Positions 54,303 through 64,000 of a DNA stretch of 64,000 nt are shown here, in pieces (position 1 is the first letter of the stretch; every line of letters begins with the position of its first letter). A program made the translations under genes and the position numbers. Below the pieces are notes generated by a model. That model searched no databases and was not told the origin of the DNA. It was given only the letters and a program-made list of their open reading frames with translations. The stretch is from Alistipes sp. (GTDB lineage: Bacteria > Bacteroidota > Bacteroidia > Bacteroidales > Rikenellaceae), in assembly GCA_017547175.1 (NCBI GenBank), contig JAFYQI010000008.1:186001-250000 (forward strand). The letters are read 5' to 3'.

Positions 54303-54917
54303 CTACTTCTCAATGGTTAAGTAAGCACCCTTGGCACCCGGAATCGAACCCTTCACGAGGATCAGGTTGCTCTCCGGAATTACCTTCAAAACTTTCAGGT
54401 TCAGCACCTTTACCTGATCGCCACCCATCTGACCCGGCAGACGCTTGCCCTTGAAGACACGCGAGGGGTACGACGAGGCGCCCAACGAACCGGGCTTGCG
54501 CTGACGGTTGTGCTGACCGTGCGTCTGGCCACCAACACCGGCAAAGCCGTGACGCTTTACAACGCCCTGGTAACCACGACCTTTCGAGATCCCGGTCACG
54601 TCAACCCAGTCCTCCTCGGTGAAGAGGTCTACGGTGAGCGTGTCGCCGAGATTCACTTCAGGCATGCCCTTAAACTCAGCAAGCTTGCGCTTGGGAGTCG
54701 TGCCGGCCTTCTTGAAGTGACCTAACAAACTGCTGGTGGTGTGCTTTTCACTCTTCTCGTCATAGGCAATCTGGACTGCCTCGTACGAATCCTTCTCGAC
54801 AGTCTTGATTTGCGTAACAACGCACGGGCCAGCCTCAATGACAGTGCATGGAATATTCTTTCCCTCGGCACTGTAAACGGAAGTCATTCCGATTTTCTTT
54901 CCAATAAGTCCTGACAT
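54303..54917 (-). CDS. rplC: 50S ribosomal protein L3
   Basis: 204 residues: [40 protein letters not shown] and [20 protein letters not shown], the loop that reaches the peptidyl-transferase centre. Separated from rpsJ by a 250-base structured gap rather than being adjacent to it. Confidence 0.98.
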   Translation of the reverse strand: MSGLIGKKIGMTSVYSAEGKNIPCTVIEAGPCVVTQIKTVEKDSYEAVQIAYDEKSEKHTTSSLLGHFKKAGTTPKRKLAEFKGMPEVNLGDTLTVDLFTEEDWVDVTGISKGRGYQGVVKRHGFAGVGGQTHGQHNRQRKPGSLGASSYPSRVFKGKRLPGQMGGDQVKVLNLKVLKVIPESNLILVKGSIPGAKGAYLTIEK

Positions 54918-55167
54918 TTTGTTGTCAATTTGTTTGTTATAAATGTTTTATAAGTGAAGTGTTTCAACTTCTTTTTCCTTTTCGGAGGGCGCAATAAAGG
55001 CCAAGAGCGCTGTATTTTTACGGCTCATACCTATATTAATATAGGCCCCATTGTATTTTAGCCTCCTACGAGGTGGGCAACTCAAGTTTGCCCGTGGGCT
55101 TTGCTATGCTCGGCCCTAAGGTTTGGGAAGAGTGGGCAAGGCGAAACCTCGCCCACTTCCCGTTTTA
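54918..55167 (-). promoter_or_regulatory. Structured intercistronic region between rpsJ and rplC
   Basis: Three inverted repeats occur in 140 bases. First, six bases after the rpsJ stop, a near-perfect ~15-pair hairpin (55125-55141 with 55147-55161, loop CGAAA) that lacks a T run on the leftward strand. Second, GGGCAA/TTGCCC (55075-55080 with 55088-55093). Third, a perfect 16-base palindrome CCTATATTAATATAGG (55030-55045). No TAnnTTTG box is found on the leftward strand. It may attenuate transcription or bind a ribosomal protein; function unknown. Confidence 0.6.
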
Positions 55168-55473
55168 TCACACCTTGATCTCAACCTCAACACCCGAGGG
55201 GAGCTCGAGCTTCATCAGCGCGTCGATCGTCTTGGGCGTCGACGAGTAGATGTCGAGGATACGCTTGAAGGTGCAGAGCTGGAACTGCTCGCGAGCCTTC
55301 TTGTTTACGAAGGTCGAGCGGTTTACCGTAAAAATCTGCTTGTGCGTGGGCAGGGGTACCGGACCGCTAACGATGGCACCCGTGCTCTTTACGGTCTTAA
55401 CGATCTTCTCAGCCGACTTGTCGACGAGGTTGTGATCGAACGACTTTAACTTGATTCTGATTTTCTGATTCAT
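55168..55473 (-). CDS. rpsJ: 30S ribosomal protein S10
   Basis: 101 residues: [60 protein letters not shown]. Also the NusE transcription antitermination factor. 9 bases after fusA; no tuf gene between them. Confidence 0.98.
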   Translation of the reverse strand: MNQKIRIKLKSFDHNLVDKSAEKIVKTVKSTGAIVSGPVPLPTHKQIFTVNRSTFVNKKAREQFQLCTFKRILDIYSSTPKTIDALMKLELPSGVEVEIKV

Positions 55474-55482
55474 ATCGTTTGC

Positions 55483-57597
55483 TTATTCTATATCCTTACG
55501 TTTACCACTCGCCTTCTCGATGATCTCCTTAGCCAAACCGCCAGGAACCTCCTCAAAGTGCGAGAACTCCATCGACGAGGTTGCGCGACCCGACGAAATC
55601 GTACGCAGCACGGTGACATAGCCGAACATCTCCGACAGGGGCACCTTTGCCTTTACGACACGAGCCGTACCCTTCGACTCCATACCGGTGATCTGACCAC
55701 GACGCTTGTTCAAGTCGCCGATGATATCACCCATGTTCTCCTCGGGGGTAACAACCTCAACCGACATAACCGGCTCCATGATGATCGAACCTGCCTTGGG
55801 AGCAGCGGCACGGTAGCCATTGCGGGCAGCGATCTCGAACGAGAGCTGATCCGAATCGACGGGGTGGAACGAACCGTCCTTGAGCGTAATCTTCATCGAG
55901 TCCATCGGATAACCGGCGAGAGCACCGTTGGCCATAGCCGACTCGAAGCCCTTCTGTACCGAAGGAATGAACTCGCGCGGAATGTTACCGCCCTTCACCT
56001 CATCAACGAACGTCAGACCCATCTTGCCCTCATCGGCGGGACCGATCTCGAAGATAATATCTGCAAACTTACCGCGACCACCGGTCTGCTTCTTGAAGAC
56101 CTCACGGTGCTGTACGGTCTGCGTCAGAGCCTCCTTGTAGTTCACCTGCGGAGCACCCTGGTTGATCTCAACACCGAACTCACGGCGCAGACGGTCAACG
56201 ATGATGTCGAGGTGGAGCTCACCCATACCGCTAATTACGGTCTGACCCGAATCCTCATCGGTGTGTACCGTGAAGGTGGGGTCCTCCTCGGCCAGCTTAC
56301 CCAGCGCGATACCCAGCTTATCCAGGTCCTTCTGCGTCTTGGGCTCTACAGCCAGACCGATCACCGGCTCGGGGAAGGTCATCTGCTCCAGAACGATCGG
56401 TGCGTTCTCGGCGCAGAGCGTATCACCCGTGCGGATCTCCTTGAAACCTACAGCGGCGCAGATATCACCGGCGGTTACAACCTCCAGCGGGTTCTGCTTG
56501 TTGGCGTGCATCTGGTAGATACGGCTGATACGCTCGCGCTTGCCGCTGCGTGCATTCAGCACATACGAACCTGCATCCAGCTTACCCGAGTAAATACGTA
56601 CGAAAGCCAGACGACCTACGAAGGGGTCGGTAGCGATCTTAAACGCGAGGCCGCAGAACGGATCATCGTCCGAAGCGTTACGCACCTCCGTCTCCTCGGT
56701 CTTGGGGTTCGTACCCTCAACTGCGGGAACATCCAGCGGCGAGGGGAGGAAAGCCATCACGTAGTCGAGCAGCTTCTGAACACCCTTGTTGTGGAACGAC
56801 GAACCGCAGAGCATCGGAACAATCTGCATCGACATCGTAGCCGTGCGGATAGCCTTCAGCAACTCCTCAGGCGTGATCGAATCGGGATCCTCGAAGAACT
56901 TCTCCATCAGAGCGTCGTCCGTCGAAGCAACCTCCTCGATCAACTTCATACGCCACTCCTCGGCCTCAGCCTTCATGTTCTCCGGAATCTCACGGATCTC
57001 GAAGTTGTCGCGTACGGTCTTGTCGTCGAAGTAGTAGATTGCATTATTATAAATAAGGTCTACCAGACCCTCGAACTTATCCTCTACACCAATCGGCAGA
57101 ACTACCGGAAGAGCCGTCGTGCCGAAGTGCTCCTTGATCTGCGAGCAAACTGCATAGAAGTCAGCACCCGTGCGGTCCATCTTGTTTACATAACCGATAC
57201 GGGGAACGTTGTACTTGTCGGCCTGACGCCATACGGTCTCCGACTGGGGCTCAACACCACCTACGGCGCAGAACGTAGCGATAGCGCCATCGAGCACACG
57301 CAACGAACGCTCTACCTCTACGGTAAAGTCAACGTGTCCCGGGGTGTCAATCAGGTTAATCTGGTACTGCTTACCCATGTAGTTCCAGAAGGCCGTCGTA
57401 GCGGCCGAGGTGATCGTAATACCACGCTCCTGCTCCTGAACCATCCAGTCCATGGTAGCGGCACCCTCGTGGGTCTCACCAATCTTGTGGGTCTTACCCG
57501 TGTAGAACAGAATACGCTCCGACGTCGTGGTCTTACCGGCATCGATGTGAGCCATGATACCGATATTACGCGTGTAAGTTAAGTCTCTTGCTGCCAT
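55483..57597 (-). CDS. fusA: Elongation factor G
   Basis: 704 residues. GTPase motifs: G1 [10 protein letters not shown]3 [10 protein letters not shown]4 NKMDRTGAD. Switch I lies around [20 protein letters not shown]. Domain IV tip and domain V ([20 protein letters not shown]) complete the five-domain protein. Drives tRNA-mRNA translocation. Standard length, third gene of the str part of the cluster. Confidence 0.99.
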   Translation of the reverse strand: MAARDLTYTRNIGIMAHIDAGKTTTSERILFYTGKTHKIGETHEGAATMDWMVQEQERGITITSAATTAFWNYMGKQYQINLIDTPGHVDFTVEVERSLRVLDGAIATFCAVGGVEPQSETVWRQADKYNVPRIGYVNKMDRTGADFYAVCSQIKEHFGTTALPVVLPIGVEDKFEGLVDLIYNNAIYYFDDKTVRDNFEIREIPENMKAEAEEWRMKLIEEVASTDDALMEKFFEDPDSITPEELLKAIRTATMSMQIVPMLCGSSFHNKGVQKLLDYVMAFLPSPLDVPAVEGTNPKTEETEVRNASDDDPFCGLAFKIATDPFVGRLAFVRIYSGKLDAGSYVLNARSGKRERISRIYQMHANKQNPLEVVTAGDICAAVGFKEIRTGDTLCAENAPIVLEQMTFPEPVIGLAVEPKTQKDLDKLGIALGKLAEEDPTFTVHTDEDSGQTVISGMGELHLDIIVDRLRREFGVEINQGAPQVNYKEALTQTVQHREVFKKQTGGRGKFADIIFEIGPADEGKMGLTFVDEVKGGNIPREFIPSVQKGFESAMANGALAGYPMDSMKITLKDGSFHPVDSDQLSFEIAARNGYRAAAPKAGSIIMEPVMSVEVVTPEENMGDIIGDLNKRRGQITGMESKGTARVVKAKVPLSEMFGYVTVLRTISSGRATSSMEFSHFEEVPGGLAKEIIEKASGKRKDIE

Positions 57598-57609
57598 TGC
57601 GGTACTCTG

Positions 57610-58086
57610 TTAGAAACGGAAGTGTGCGAATGCCTTGTTGGCCTCAGCCATGCGGTGCATCTCCTCCTTACGCTTGAAGGCGGCACCCTGCTGGTTGTAG
57701 GCGTCTACGATCTCAGCCGAAAGCTTCTCTGCCATGGTTTTACCGGCGCGCTTACGCGAGAACAGGACAAGGTTCTTCATGGAAATAGAAATCTTGCGCT
57801 CCGGACGAACCTCCGTAGGAACTTGGAAGGTTGCACCACCGATACGCTTCGACTTCACTTCGACTTGGGGCGTGATGTTCTCGAGGGCCTGTTTCCAGAT
57901 TTCCAGCGGAGACTTATCAGCATCCTTCATCTTCTTACCTACGAGCTCCAATGCATCATAGAAGATCGTGTAGGCAATACTCTTCTTACCATCCAGCATA
58001 AGGTTGTTCACGAAACGGGTCACAGCCACGTCACCGAACTTCGGATCCGGAAGTAGAATTCGCTTCTTAGGCTTAGCTTTTCTCAT
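57610..58086 (-). CDS. rpsG: 30S ribosomal protein S7
   Basis: 158 residues: [60 protein letters not shown]. Nucleates the 30S head. 32 bases after rpsL. Confidence 0.98.
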   Translation of the reverse strand: MRKAKPKKRILLPDPKFGDVAVTRFVNNLMLDGKKSIAYTIFYDALELVGKKMKDADKSPLEIWKQALENITPQVEVKSKRIGGATFQVPTEVRPERKISISMKNLVLFSRKRAGKTMAEKLSAEIVDAYNQQGAAFKRKEEMHRMAEANKAFAHFRF

Positions 58087-58118
58087 TGCTTTAAAAAATT
58101 CTTTGTTGTTTAGTCAGA

Positions 58119-58502
58119 TTACTTCTTAGCGGCCTTGGGACGCTTTGCACCATACTTCGAACGACGCTGACGACGGCCATCTACACCGGCCGAATCGAGG
58201 GCACCGCGAACGAGGTGATAACGAACACCCGGGAGGTCCTTAACACGACCACCACGGACAAGCACAATCGAGTGCTCCTGCAAGTTGTGACCTTCACCGG
58301 GGATGTAGGCGTTGACCTCCTTGCCATTGGTCAATCTTACACGTGCCACCTTACGCATAGCCGAGTTAGGCTTCTTCGGGGTCGTCGTGTACACACGGGT
58401 ACAAACGCCACGGCGCTGCGGACACGCGGCGAGAGCAGGCGACTTCGATTTGTCCTCCATTGCTACTCGGCCGTTACGAACTAACTGTTGAATAGTAGGC
58501 AT
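58119..58502 (-). CDS. rpsL: 30S ribosomal protein S12
   Basis: 127 residues from ATG 58502 ([12 protein letters not shown]); 42 further upstream codons are open but run across the promoter. [19 protein letters not shown] and [17 protein letters not shown] carry Lys43 and Lys88 unchanged, the residues altered in streptomycin-resistant mutants. Decoding-centre protein, first gene of the long leftward cluster. Confidence 0.98.
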   Translation of the reverse strand: MPTIQQLVRNGRVAMEDKSKSPALAACPQRRGVCTRVYTTTPKKPNSAMRKVARVRLTNGKEVNAYIPGEGHNLQEHSIVLVRGGRVKDLPGVRYHLVRGALDSAGVDGRRQRRSKYGAKRPKAAKK

Positions 58503-58556
58503 TTTTTTGTCCTTTAATTTGTTAATTTTTCTATCTCCATTGTCCAAAATGGACTG

Positions 58557-58587
58557 CAAAGGTACGCATTTTTTTTGAAAACACAAT
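58557..58587 (-). promoter_or_regulatory. Promoter of the rpsL-rpsG-fusA-rpsJ unit
   Basis: Minus strand TACCTTTG at 58557-58564 is a full -7 match. ATTG at 58584-58587, 19 bases upstream, is close to the TTTG -33 box. The ATG at 58502 follows by 54 bases. Confidence 0.75.
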
Positions 58588-59086
58588 ATATATGGCATCT
58601 TTTTCAGCGTTTTTCGGGCTTTTTTCACCCTATAGCCATTCTTTTTACTTATAGAAAATACAAAACTATTTGTTTGGCTTATGGTAAATTTACCAAAGGC
58701 CTGTTTTCCTGCATTTTAAGCAAATCTTTACAGCGCACCCTCAACCCATCGGAACACAAATTGCAAAATCTGTCAAAAACAGCAATTCACACAGCAAAAA
58801 CACACATGGCAAAAATCGATATCCTAATAAATGAACAAGCATAGATGAACAAGTTAGCAATCTTCCGCCGTCGCAGATTCCGAAAAACAAAGCCTTGAGT
58901 TCCCTCTTCGAAGACAGACAAATTCAGACAAACGTTTCAAGAAAGAAGATCGCCCGAAGCGCCCGGCAAAAAGGGGTAAAACACCCACGAAACACAACAA
59001 AAAAAGCCCGATCTTTCGAGTCGGACTTAAGCAATGGGGCACCCCGCTTGGAAACGTAAAATAAGACTACCAATCGATCAAAAAAG
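58588..59086. other. AT-rich spacer without recognised genes
   Basis: Between the rpsL promoter and the broken lipoprotein gene I see no credible gene on either strand; short open frames lack family blocks and match neither codon use nor signal sequences. The only clear element is the terminator near 59007-59031. A small palindrome (GGTAAATTTACC near 58683) has no assigned role. Confidence 0.6.
59003..59033 (-). terminator. Terminator of the broken lipoprotein gene
   Basis: Leftward AAGTCCGA, an 8-base loop and TCGGGCTT (one mismatch) followed by a T7 run. It lies ~55 bases after the distal stop codon at 59087, not after the premature TAG at 59300, which supports one original gene. Confidence 0.75.
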
Positions 59087-59632
59087 CTACTTCTCGAGAT
59101 GCACACACCAGCCGTCATTGTAGCCACTACCGTTCGATACACCATCCACCCAAACCTCGTCGGTGATGTACGGATAGTGATGTTTATCCCATTCGAGCAC
59201 CAGATCAAAGGAAATCTTCGTTGAAGTACCATCACCCCAAAAGGCCTCAAATGTTTCGCCCTTATAATCCGAGGGGGCAAACTCACCAAAGGAGACAAAC
59301 TACTGCCCATCCGGATAGAGACGCGCATGACGGAAAGCGATCGGGAGCGGAAAGGTCGCACGCGTTTGTTCCATCTCCTCCTCATAGATTACGCCCGGCG
59401 GGAGCAACGGATAGCTCTTACCCTGGTAGGCCACATAGGCCGACTCGACCACATTCCCAACGACCGACGGATCGCACAAATCGGCACCCGTTACCTCATC
59501 GGTCACAAAGAGCATCACCGAGGGGTTAATAAAATCCCAGATATAATCCTCATAATCTTCGTCATCCGAACAAGCGACAAACATCGCCAGCAACACCAGC
59601 AACAGAGCCACTCTCCACCACTGAAGTTTCAT
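59087..59632 (-). pseudogene. Small lipoprotein gene interrupted by an in-frame TAG
   Basis: From ATG 59632 (MKLQWWRVALLLVLLAMFVA, lipobox Cys then SDDEDYEDY) 110 codons run to a TAG at 59300-59302. The same frame then stays open for 70 more codons with sensible protein (FVSFGEFAPSDYKGETFEAF, ISFDLVLEWDKHHYPYITDE, DGWCVHLEK) to a TAG at 59087-59089, close to the terminator. A full-length product would be about 181 residues. The second part keeps the codon use and secretory style of the first. TAG is a normal stop elsewhere here (gene ends at 16297 and 21190) and prfA is present, so recoding is unlikely; a recent nonsense mutation or a base error is simpler. Function unknown. Confidence 0.75.
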
Positions 59633-59791
59633 AACCGAGCTTGAATTTATAGGCATATACAACAAAGAAAAAAATCCCGTTATAAATTAAAATCGACATT
59701 GCATAAGCCAAACACAGACTCATCAAACGGCACATAATCTCGATCCATAGGGGCATTCCGCACCTTCAATTTTGAATTCTAAATCCTAAAT

Positions 59792-59822
59792 TTTGAATTT
59801 CTTTATAATATATGTATCTTTG
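59792..59822 (+). promoter_or_regulatory. Promoter of leuS
   Basis: TTTG at 59792-59795 and TATCTTTG at 59815-59822 with a 19-base spacer match the full consensus. The leuS ATG is 34 bases after the -7 box. Confidence 0.85.
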
Positions 59823-59856
59823 CCCATTAAAATAAGAAAACAACAATCCAAAATCC

Positions 59857-62613
59857 ATGGAATACAGCTTCAAAGAGATCGAATCGCGCTGGCAGGAGCG
59901 TTGGCGTGAGGATAAGACTTATCGGGTCGAAGTAGACACTAACCGCCCGAAATTTTATGTACTCGACATGTTCCCCTACCCCTCGGGAGCGGGTCTGCAC
60001 GTAGGCCATCCGCTGGGATACATCGCCTCGGATATCTATTCGCGCTACAAGCGTCTGAAGGGCTTCAACGTACTGCACCCGATGGGCTACGACGCATTCG
60101 GTCTGCCCGCAGAGCAGTATGCCATCCAGACGGGTCAACATCCCGCCGTAACGACGGAGAAGAACGTAGCACGTTACCGCGAACAGCTCGACAAGATCGG
60201 TTTCTCGTTCGACTGGGAGCGCGAAGTGAGAACGTGCGATCCGACCTACTACAAGTGGACCCAGTGGGCTTTTCTCAAGATGTTCGGCCACTACTACGAC
60301 CGCACGGAGCAGAAGGCAAAGCCGATCGAGGAGCTCGTGGCACGTTTCGCCGTATCGGGTACCGAAGGCGTAGATGCAGCTTCGACTCAAACGCTCAATT
60401 TTACCGCCGAAGAGTGGAACGCCAAAAACGAAGCCGAGAAGGAGCAGGTATTGCAGAACTACCGCCTCGCATTCCGTGCCGACACGATGGTTAACTGGTG
60501 CCCGAAGCTGGGTACGGTATTGGCCAACGACGAGGTAAAGGATGGTCTTTCGGTACGTGGTGGATTCCCCGTCGAGCAGAAGCGCATGAAGCAGTGGCTG
60601 CTGCGTGTGACGGCTTATGCCCAGCGCATGTTGGATGGCCTCGACAATCTCGAGTGGAGCGATTCGCTGAAAGAGATTCAGCGCAACTGGATCGGTCGCT
60701 CGGTAGGCGCACAGGTATTCTTCAATCTGGTGGGCCATGAGGAAAAGTTAGAGATCTTTACGACGCGCCCCGACACGATCTTCGGCGTGACGTTTATGGT
60801 TATCGCTCCCGAGCATGAGATGCTCGCAAAACTGACCACCGATGCACAAAAGGAGGCTGTTGAAGCATATGTCGCAGAGGCCAAGAAGCGTTCGGAGCGC
60901 GAGCGCATGGCCGAGACGAAGCGCGTGAGCGGCGTCTTTACGGGCTCGTATGCCGTCAACCCCTTTACCGGTCGCGAGATTCCGATCTACGCCTCGGACT
61001 ACGTGCTTTCGGGCTACGGCACAGGCGCGATCATGGCCGTACCGGCACACGACTCGCGCGACTGGGCCTTTGCTCGCCATTTTGGTCTGGAGATCACCCC
61101 CGTTGTCGAGGGTGGCAACATCGAGGAGTCGTCGTACGATGCCAAGGAGGGTCAGATGATCAACTCGGATTTCCTGAACGGCATGGATGTCAAGGAGGCT
61201 ATTCCGATGATGTTCCAGGAGGTGGAGAAGCGCGGTTTGGGTAAGAAGCTCATCAACTATCGTCTGCGCGATGCTATCTTCTCGCGCCAGCGCTATTGGG
61301 GTGAGCCCTTCCCGATCTACTACAAGGAGGACACGGCCTATCCGCTCGCTATGGATAAGCTCCCGTTGGAGCTCCCCCCCATCGCCAACTTCGGACCTAC
61401 GGAGCAGGGCGAACCGCCCCTGGCTCGCGCCGAGAGTTGGTGCACCGAGGGGGGTTATCCCTTCGAGCTCTCGACCATGCCGGGCTTTGCCGGTTCGTCG
61501 GCCTACTTCCTGCGCTACATGGACCCGAAGAACAACGAGGCCCTTGTCAGCGAAGAGGCCAACAACTATTGGCGACAGGTTGACCTCTACGTGGGCGGCA
61601 TCGAGCACGCTACGGGTCACCTCATGTACTCGCGTTTCTGGAATATGTTCCTCTACGACTTGGGCTACGTCTGCGAGCAGGAGCCCTTCCGCAAGCTCGT
61701 CAATCAGGGCATGATTCAGGGCCGTTCTAACTTTGTATATCGCGTCGTAGGCACCAATAAGTTTGTGTCGCTCGGCCTGAAGGATCAGTACGAGACCCAA
61801 GAGATTCACGTCGATGTAAATATCGTCAAGAACGACATCCTCGACCTAGAGGCCTTCAAAGCCTGGATGCCCGATTTTGCCAATGCCGAGTTCATCCTCG
61901 AGGATGGCAAATACATCTGCGGCTGGGCTATTGAGAAGATGTCGAAATCGATGTTCAACGTTGTGAACCCCGACTATATTGTCGACAACTATGGCGCCGA
62001 CACCCTTCGTATGTATGAGATGTTCCTCGGCCCGCTCGAACAGTCGAAGCCTTGGGATACGAACGGTATTGACGGTGTTCACAAATTCCTAAAACGCCTG
62101 TGGCGTCTGTTCTACGATCGCGACGGCAAGCTGCTCCTCACGGACGATAAAGCAACCGAACAGGAGATGCGTACCCTGCACAAGACCATCAAGAAGGTAA
62201 CCGAAGATATTGAGCACTTCTCGTTCAACACCTCGGTAGCCGCCTTTATGATCTGCTTGAACGAGTTGGGAGACTGCTCGAAGCGCGAGATCCTGGAGCC
62301 GCTGGTTATTCTGTTGGCTCCCTTCGCCCCGCACATCTGCGAGGAACTCTACCACACGCTTGGACACACCACATCGGTATGCGATGCAGCCTATCCGGTT
62401 TACGAAGAGAAATACCTGACGCTTTCGACCTTCGAATATCCCGTTTCGATCAACGGCAAGCTTCGTTTCAAGAAGGAGTACGACTTGAATCTCGACCCTG
62501 CAACGATCCAGGCCGACGTAGTCAATCAGCCCGAGGCTCAAAAATGGATCGAGGGCAAGAGCCCGAAGAAGGTGATCGTCGTAAAGGGAAAAATCATCAA
62601 TATCGTCATCTAA
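59857..62613 (+). CDS. leuS: Leucyl-tRNA synthetase
   Basis: 918 residues, class I synthetase of the bacterial type. HIGH motif as HVGHPLG in [17 protein letters not shown], editing domain with [20 protein letters not shown] and [25 protein letters not shown] at 694-698, and anticodon-binding helices before a C-terminal domain. There is an insert with [20 protein letters not shown] before KMSKS. It charges tRNA-Leu. The esterase gene follows by 6 bases. Confidence 0.98.
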   Translation: MEYSFKEIESRWQERWREDKTYRVEVDTNRPKFYVLDMFPYPSGAGLHVGHPLGYIASDIYSRYKRLKGFNVLHPMGYDAFGLPAEQYAIQTGQHPAVTTEKNVARYREQLDKIGFSFDWEREVRTCDPTYYKWTQWAFLKMFGHYYDRTEQKAKPIEELVARFAVSGTEGVDAASTQTLNFTAEEWNAKNEAEKEQVLQNYRLAFRADTMVNWCPKLGTVLANDEVKDGLSVRGGFPVEQKRMKQWLLRVTAYAQRMLDGLDNLEWSDSLKEIQRNWIGRSVGAQVFFNLVGHEEKLEIFTTRPDTIFGVTFMVIAPEHEMLAKLTTDAQKEAVEAYVAEAKKRSERERMAETKRVSGVFTGSYAVNPFTGREIPIYASDYVLSGYGTGAIMAVPAHDSRDWAFARHFGLEITPVVEGGNIEESSYDAKEGQMINSDFLNGMDVKEAIPMMFQEVEKRGLGKKLINYRLRDAIFSRQRYWGEPFPIYYKEDTAYPLAMDKLPLELPPIANFGPTEQGEPPLARAESWCTEGGYPFELSTMPGFAGSSAYFLRYMDPKNNEALVSEEANNYWRQVDLYVGGIEHATGHLMYSRFWNMFLYDLGYVCEQEPFRKLVNQGMIQGRSNFVYRVVGTNKFVSLGLKDQYETQEIHVDVNIVKNDILDLEAFKAWMPDFANAEFILEDGKYICGWAIEKMSKSMFNVVNPDYIVDNYGADTLRMYEMFLGPLEQSKPWDTNGIDGVHKFLKRLWRLFYDRDGKLLLTDDKATEQEMRTLHKTIKKVTEDIEHFSFNTSVAAFMICLNELGDCSKREILEPLVILLAPFAPHICEELYHTLGHTTSVCDAAYPVYEEKYLTLSTFEYPVSINGKLRFKKEYDLNLDPATIQADVVNQPEAQKWIEGKSPKKVIVVKGKIINIVI

Positions 62614-62619
62614 AAACGC

Positions 62620-63495
62620 ATGAAAAAGCTCCTTCTCAGCCTTTGCGCCCTGCTGCTAGCCGGCATGGTGGTCGCTCAAGATATGAGTGGCGCCACGCAG
62701 GTTATCCACATTTGGGACAACACGACCGCACCCCATTCGAACGGTTTGGAGGAGGCCGGTGAGACGCGCAACAACCGTCCTTCACTGACCACCGAGACGA
62801 TTCTCTACCTCTACACCCCAAAGAGCGGCACGCACAACGGGCGTGGAGTGGTTATATGCCCGGGTGGTGGTTATCGCCACCTCTCGATGGAGAACGAGGG
62901 ATCGAAGATGGCCGAATGGTTCGCAGCTCACGGTTATGTAGCCGCAGTACTTCACTATCGCATGCCCAACAGCCACCCCGAAGTACCGTTGGAGGATGCA
63001 TGTGAAGCGATCCGCCTGCTACGAGGCAAGCGCGAAGGCGTTCCCGCAGTTTGGCAGGTTGAGACGGTCGGCATTGTCGGTTCATCGGCTGGAGGTCATC
63101 TTGCAGCGATGACATCGACAATGGGTGACGAGCGTCCCGATTTCTCGCTGCTGTTCTACCCCGTAATCTCGGCCGGTGAAGGTCGTCAGCACAAGGGATC
63201 GTTCGACAACTTGCTCGGCACAGACCGCACTGAGGAGGAGAGCGCATACTATTCGCTCCAAAACCGCGTCACGACACAGACCCCGCCTGCGCTGATTCTC
63301 TTTGCCGATGATGATCGCACGGTACCATCGATTAACGGACCGCTCTACTACATGGCCCTCAAGGCGCAGGGCATTCCGGCATCGATGCACATCTATCCGT
63401 ATGGCGGTCATGGCTTCGGCATGAAGGATACCTTCCACTACAAGCATGCATGGATGCCCTTGATGTTCGACTGGATTGACACTATTTTGAAATAA
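62620..63495 (+). CDS. Secreted alpha/beta-hydrolase esterase (acetylesterase/BD-FAE-like)
   Basis: 291 residues with a signal peptide ending near MVVA-QDM. Oxyanion-hole segment VICPGGGYRHLS, nucleophile GSSAGGH, Asp in LFADDDRTVP and His in YGGHGFGM make a complete triad. Enzymes of this group remove acetyl or feruloyl groups from plant polysaccharides, or act on small esters. It lies 6 bases after leuS and 18 before prfA, an odd neighbourhood with no link in function that I can see. Confidence 0.85.
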   Translation: MKKLLLSLCALLLAGMVVAQDMSGATQVIHIWDNTTAPHSNGLEEAGETRNNRPSLTTETILYLYTPKSGTHNGRGVVICPGGGYRHLSMENEGSKMAEWFAAHGYVAAVLHYRMPNSHPEVPLEDACEAIRLLRGKREGVPAVWQVETVGIVGSSAGGHLAAMTSTMGDERPDFSLLFYPVISAGEGRQHKGSFDNLLGTDRTEEESAYYSLQNRVTTQTPPALILFADDDRTVPSINGPLYYMALKAQGIPASMHIYPYGGHGFGMKDTFHYKHAWMPLMFDWIDTILK

Positions 63496-63513
63496 CAAAA
63501 AAACTATAAATAC

Positions 63514-64000
63514 ATGGCAGATAACAGCATTTTGATTCGTCTGGACGGTCTGAAGCTCAAGTATGAGGAGATCGGCCAGAAATTGACCGACCCCGAGGTA
63601 ATTGCCGACGTGAAGCAGTTTATTCAGCTCACGAAGGAGTACAAGGAGTTGGAACCGATCATCTTCACATCGGATCGGTACCGCACGGCCGTTGCCAACC
63701 TGGCCGAGGCTAAAGACACGCTCGCCAACGATAAAGACGAGGAGATGCGCGAAATGGCCCGCGAAATGGCCGCTGAGCTGGAACCCGAAATTGTACGCCT
63801 GGAGGAGGAGATCAAGCTTCTGCTGATCCCGAAAGATCCTCAGGATTCGAAGAATGCCATTGTCGAGATCCGTGGAGGTACGGGTGGCGACGAGGCCGCC
63901 ATCTTCGCCGGCGACCTTCTGCGCATGTACACCAAATACATCGAATCGAAGGGTTGGCGTTACGAGATGACTTCGTCGTCGGAGGGTGCCGCAGGTGGTT
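63514..64000 (+). CDS. prfA: Peptide chain release factor 1, N-terminal part (cut by window edge)
   Basis: The frame from ATG 63514 ([20 protein letters not shown]) stays open to the window end, 162 codons. The helical N-terminal domain is followed by [20 protein letters not shown] and [18 protein letters not shown], the RF1-type core; RF2 has a different sequence here. The GGQ loop and the PxT stop-codon motif lie beyond the window. RF1 reads UAA and UAG stop codons. Confidence 0.95.
   Translation, partial: MADNSILIRLDGLKLKYEEIGQKLTDPEVIADVKQFIQLTKEYKELEPIIFTSDRYRTAVANLAEAKDTLANDKDEEMREMAREMAAELEPEIVRLEEEIKLLLIPKDPQDSKNAIVEIRGGTGGDEAAIFAGDLLRMYTKYIESKGWRYEMTSSSEGAAGG

Noticed and set aside
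55558..57582. A 674-codon open frame opposite fusA
   Set aside because: It is the antisense shadow of a fully conserved EF-G gene; its translation has no signal peptide, family block or sensible composition. The same applies to long antisense frames opposite secY (43858-45198), rpoA and lysS, and opposite the enzymes of the first region.
58575..58844. An 89-codon frame upstream of rpsL
   Set aside because: AT-rich, overlaps the rpsL promoter on the other strand and has no family features.

Overview
The window looks like chromosomal DNA of a gut member of the Bacteroidota; a Rikenellaceae/Alistipes-type organism is my best guess. The signs are promoters of the TTTG-19 nt-TAnnTTTG type, no Shine-Dalgarno reliance, a BtuG-type B12 surface lipoprotein, secreted pectin-degrading enzymes of families first described in Bacteroides, and a long ribosomal-protein cluster that includes rpsL-rpsG-fusA-rpsJ but no tuf. 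The taxon is inferred, not shown. I see no rRNA, tRNA, insertion sequence, phage gene or CRISPR array.

Region 1 (1-16297) is a glycan-degradation locus. A leftward GH127 gene (cut by the window edge) faces a rightward run of six closely spaced secreted enzymes: a GH143-GH142-like two-domain hydrolase, a GH78 rhamnosidase, two alpha/beta-hydrolase esterases with N-terminal STN-like domains (the second carrying a tandem ~190-residue C-terminal repeat), a GH140 apiosidase, and a GH78-GH33 fusion. GH140, GH142, GH143, GH127, GH78 and Kdo-cleaving GH33 are the activities known for rhamnogalacturonan II (RG-II), so the operon probably strips RG-II side chains. The two fusions would each carry the two activities needed for one disaccharide side chain: Araf-Dha (chain D) and Rha-Kdo (chain C). 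No SusC/SusD pair or sensor is in view.

Region 2 (16440-22937) is a cobalamin-riboswitch-controlled uptake operon: btuG, btuB, btuF, btuC, btuD, with a textbook promoter, riboswitch aptamer and ABC transporter.

Region 3 (23079-39132) is housekeeping and envelope: a zinc-type cation diffusion facilitator, a YgbA-like protein, a Na+/H+ antiporter, a Cys-rich lipoprotein, a four-gene leftward operon (LolC/E-like permease, ubiE, LEA2-like lipoprotein, SPOR protein), then rightward a membrane zinc peptidase, an SGNH/MBOAT O-acylation pair, PAP2 phosphatase, crcB, lysS and tpiA, and leftward a phosphodiesterase and a secreted hydrolase.

Region 4 (39133-58600) is the leftward str-S10-spc-alpha ribosomal cluster from rpsL to rplQ. 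It is interrupted by a structured 250-base gap between rpsJ and rplC, and by a 707-base gap between rpsN and rpsH that holds a terminator and a new promoter. Two near-identical hairpin/terminator modules follow rplQ.

Region 5 (58600-64000) has a small lipoprotein gene broken by an in-frame TAG, then rightward leuS, a secreted esterase and the first part of prfA.
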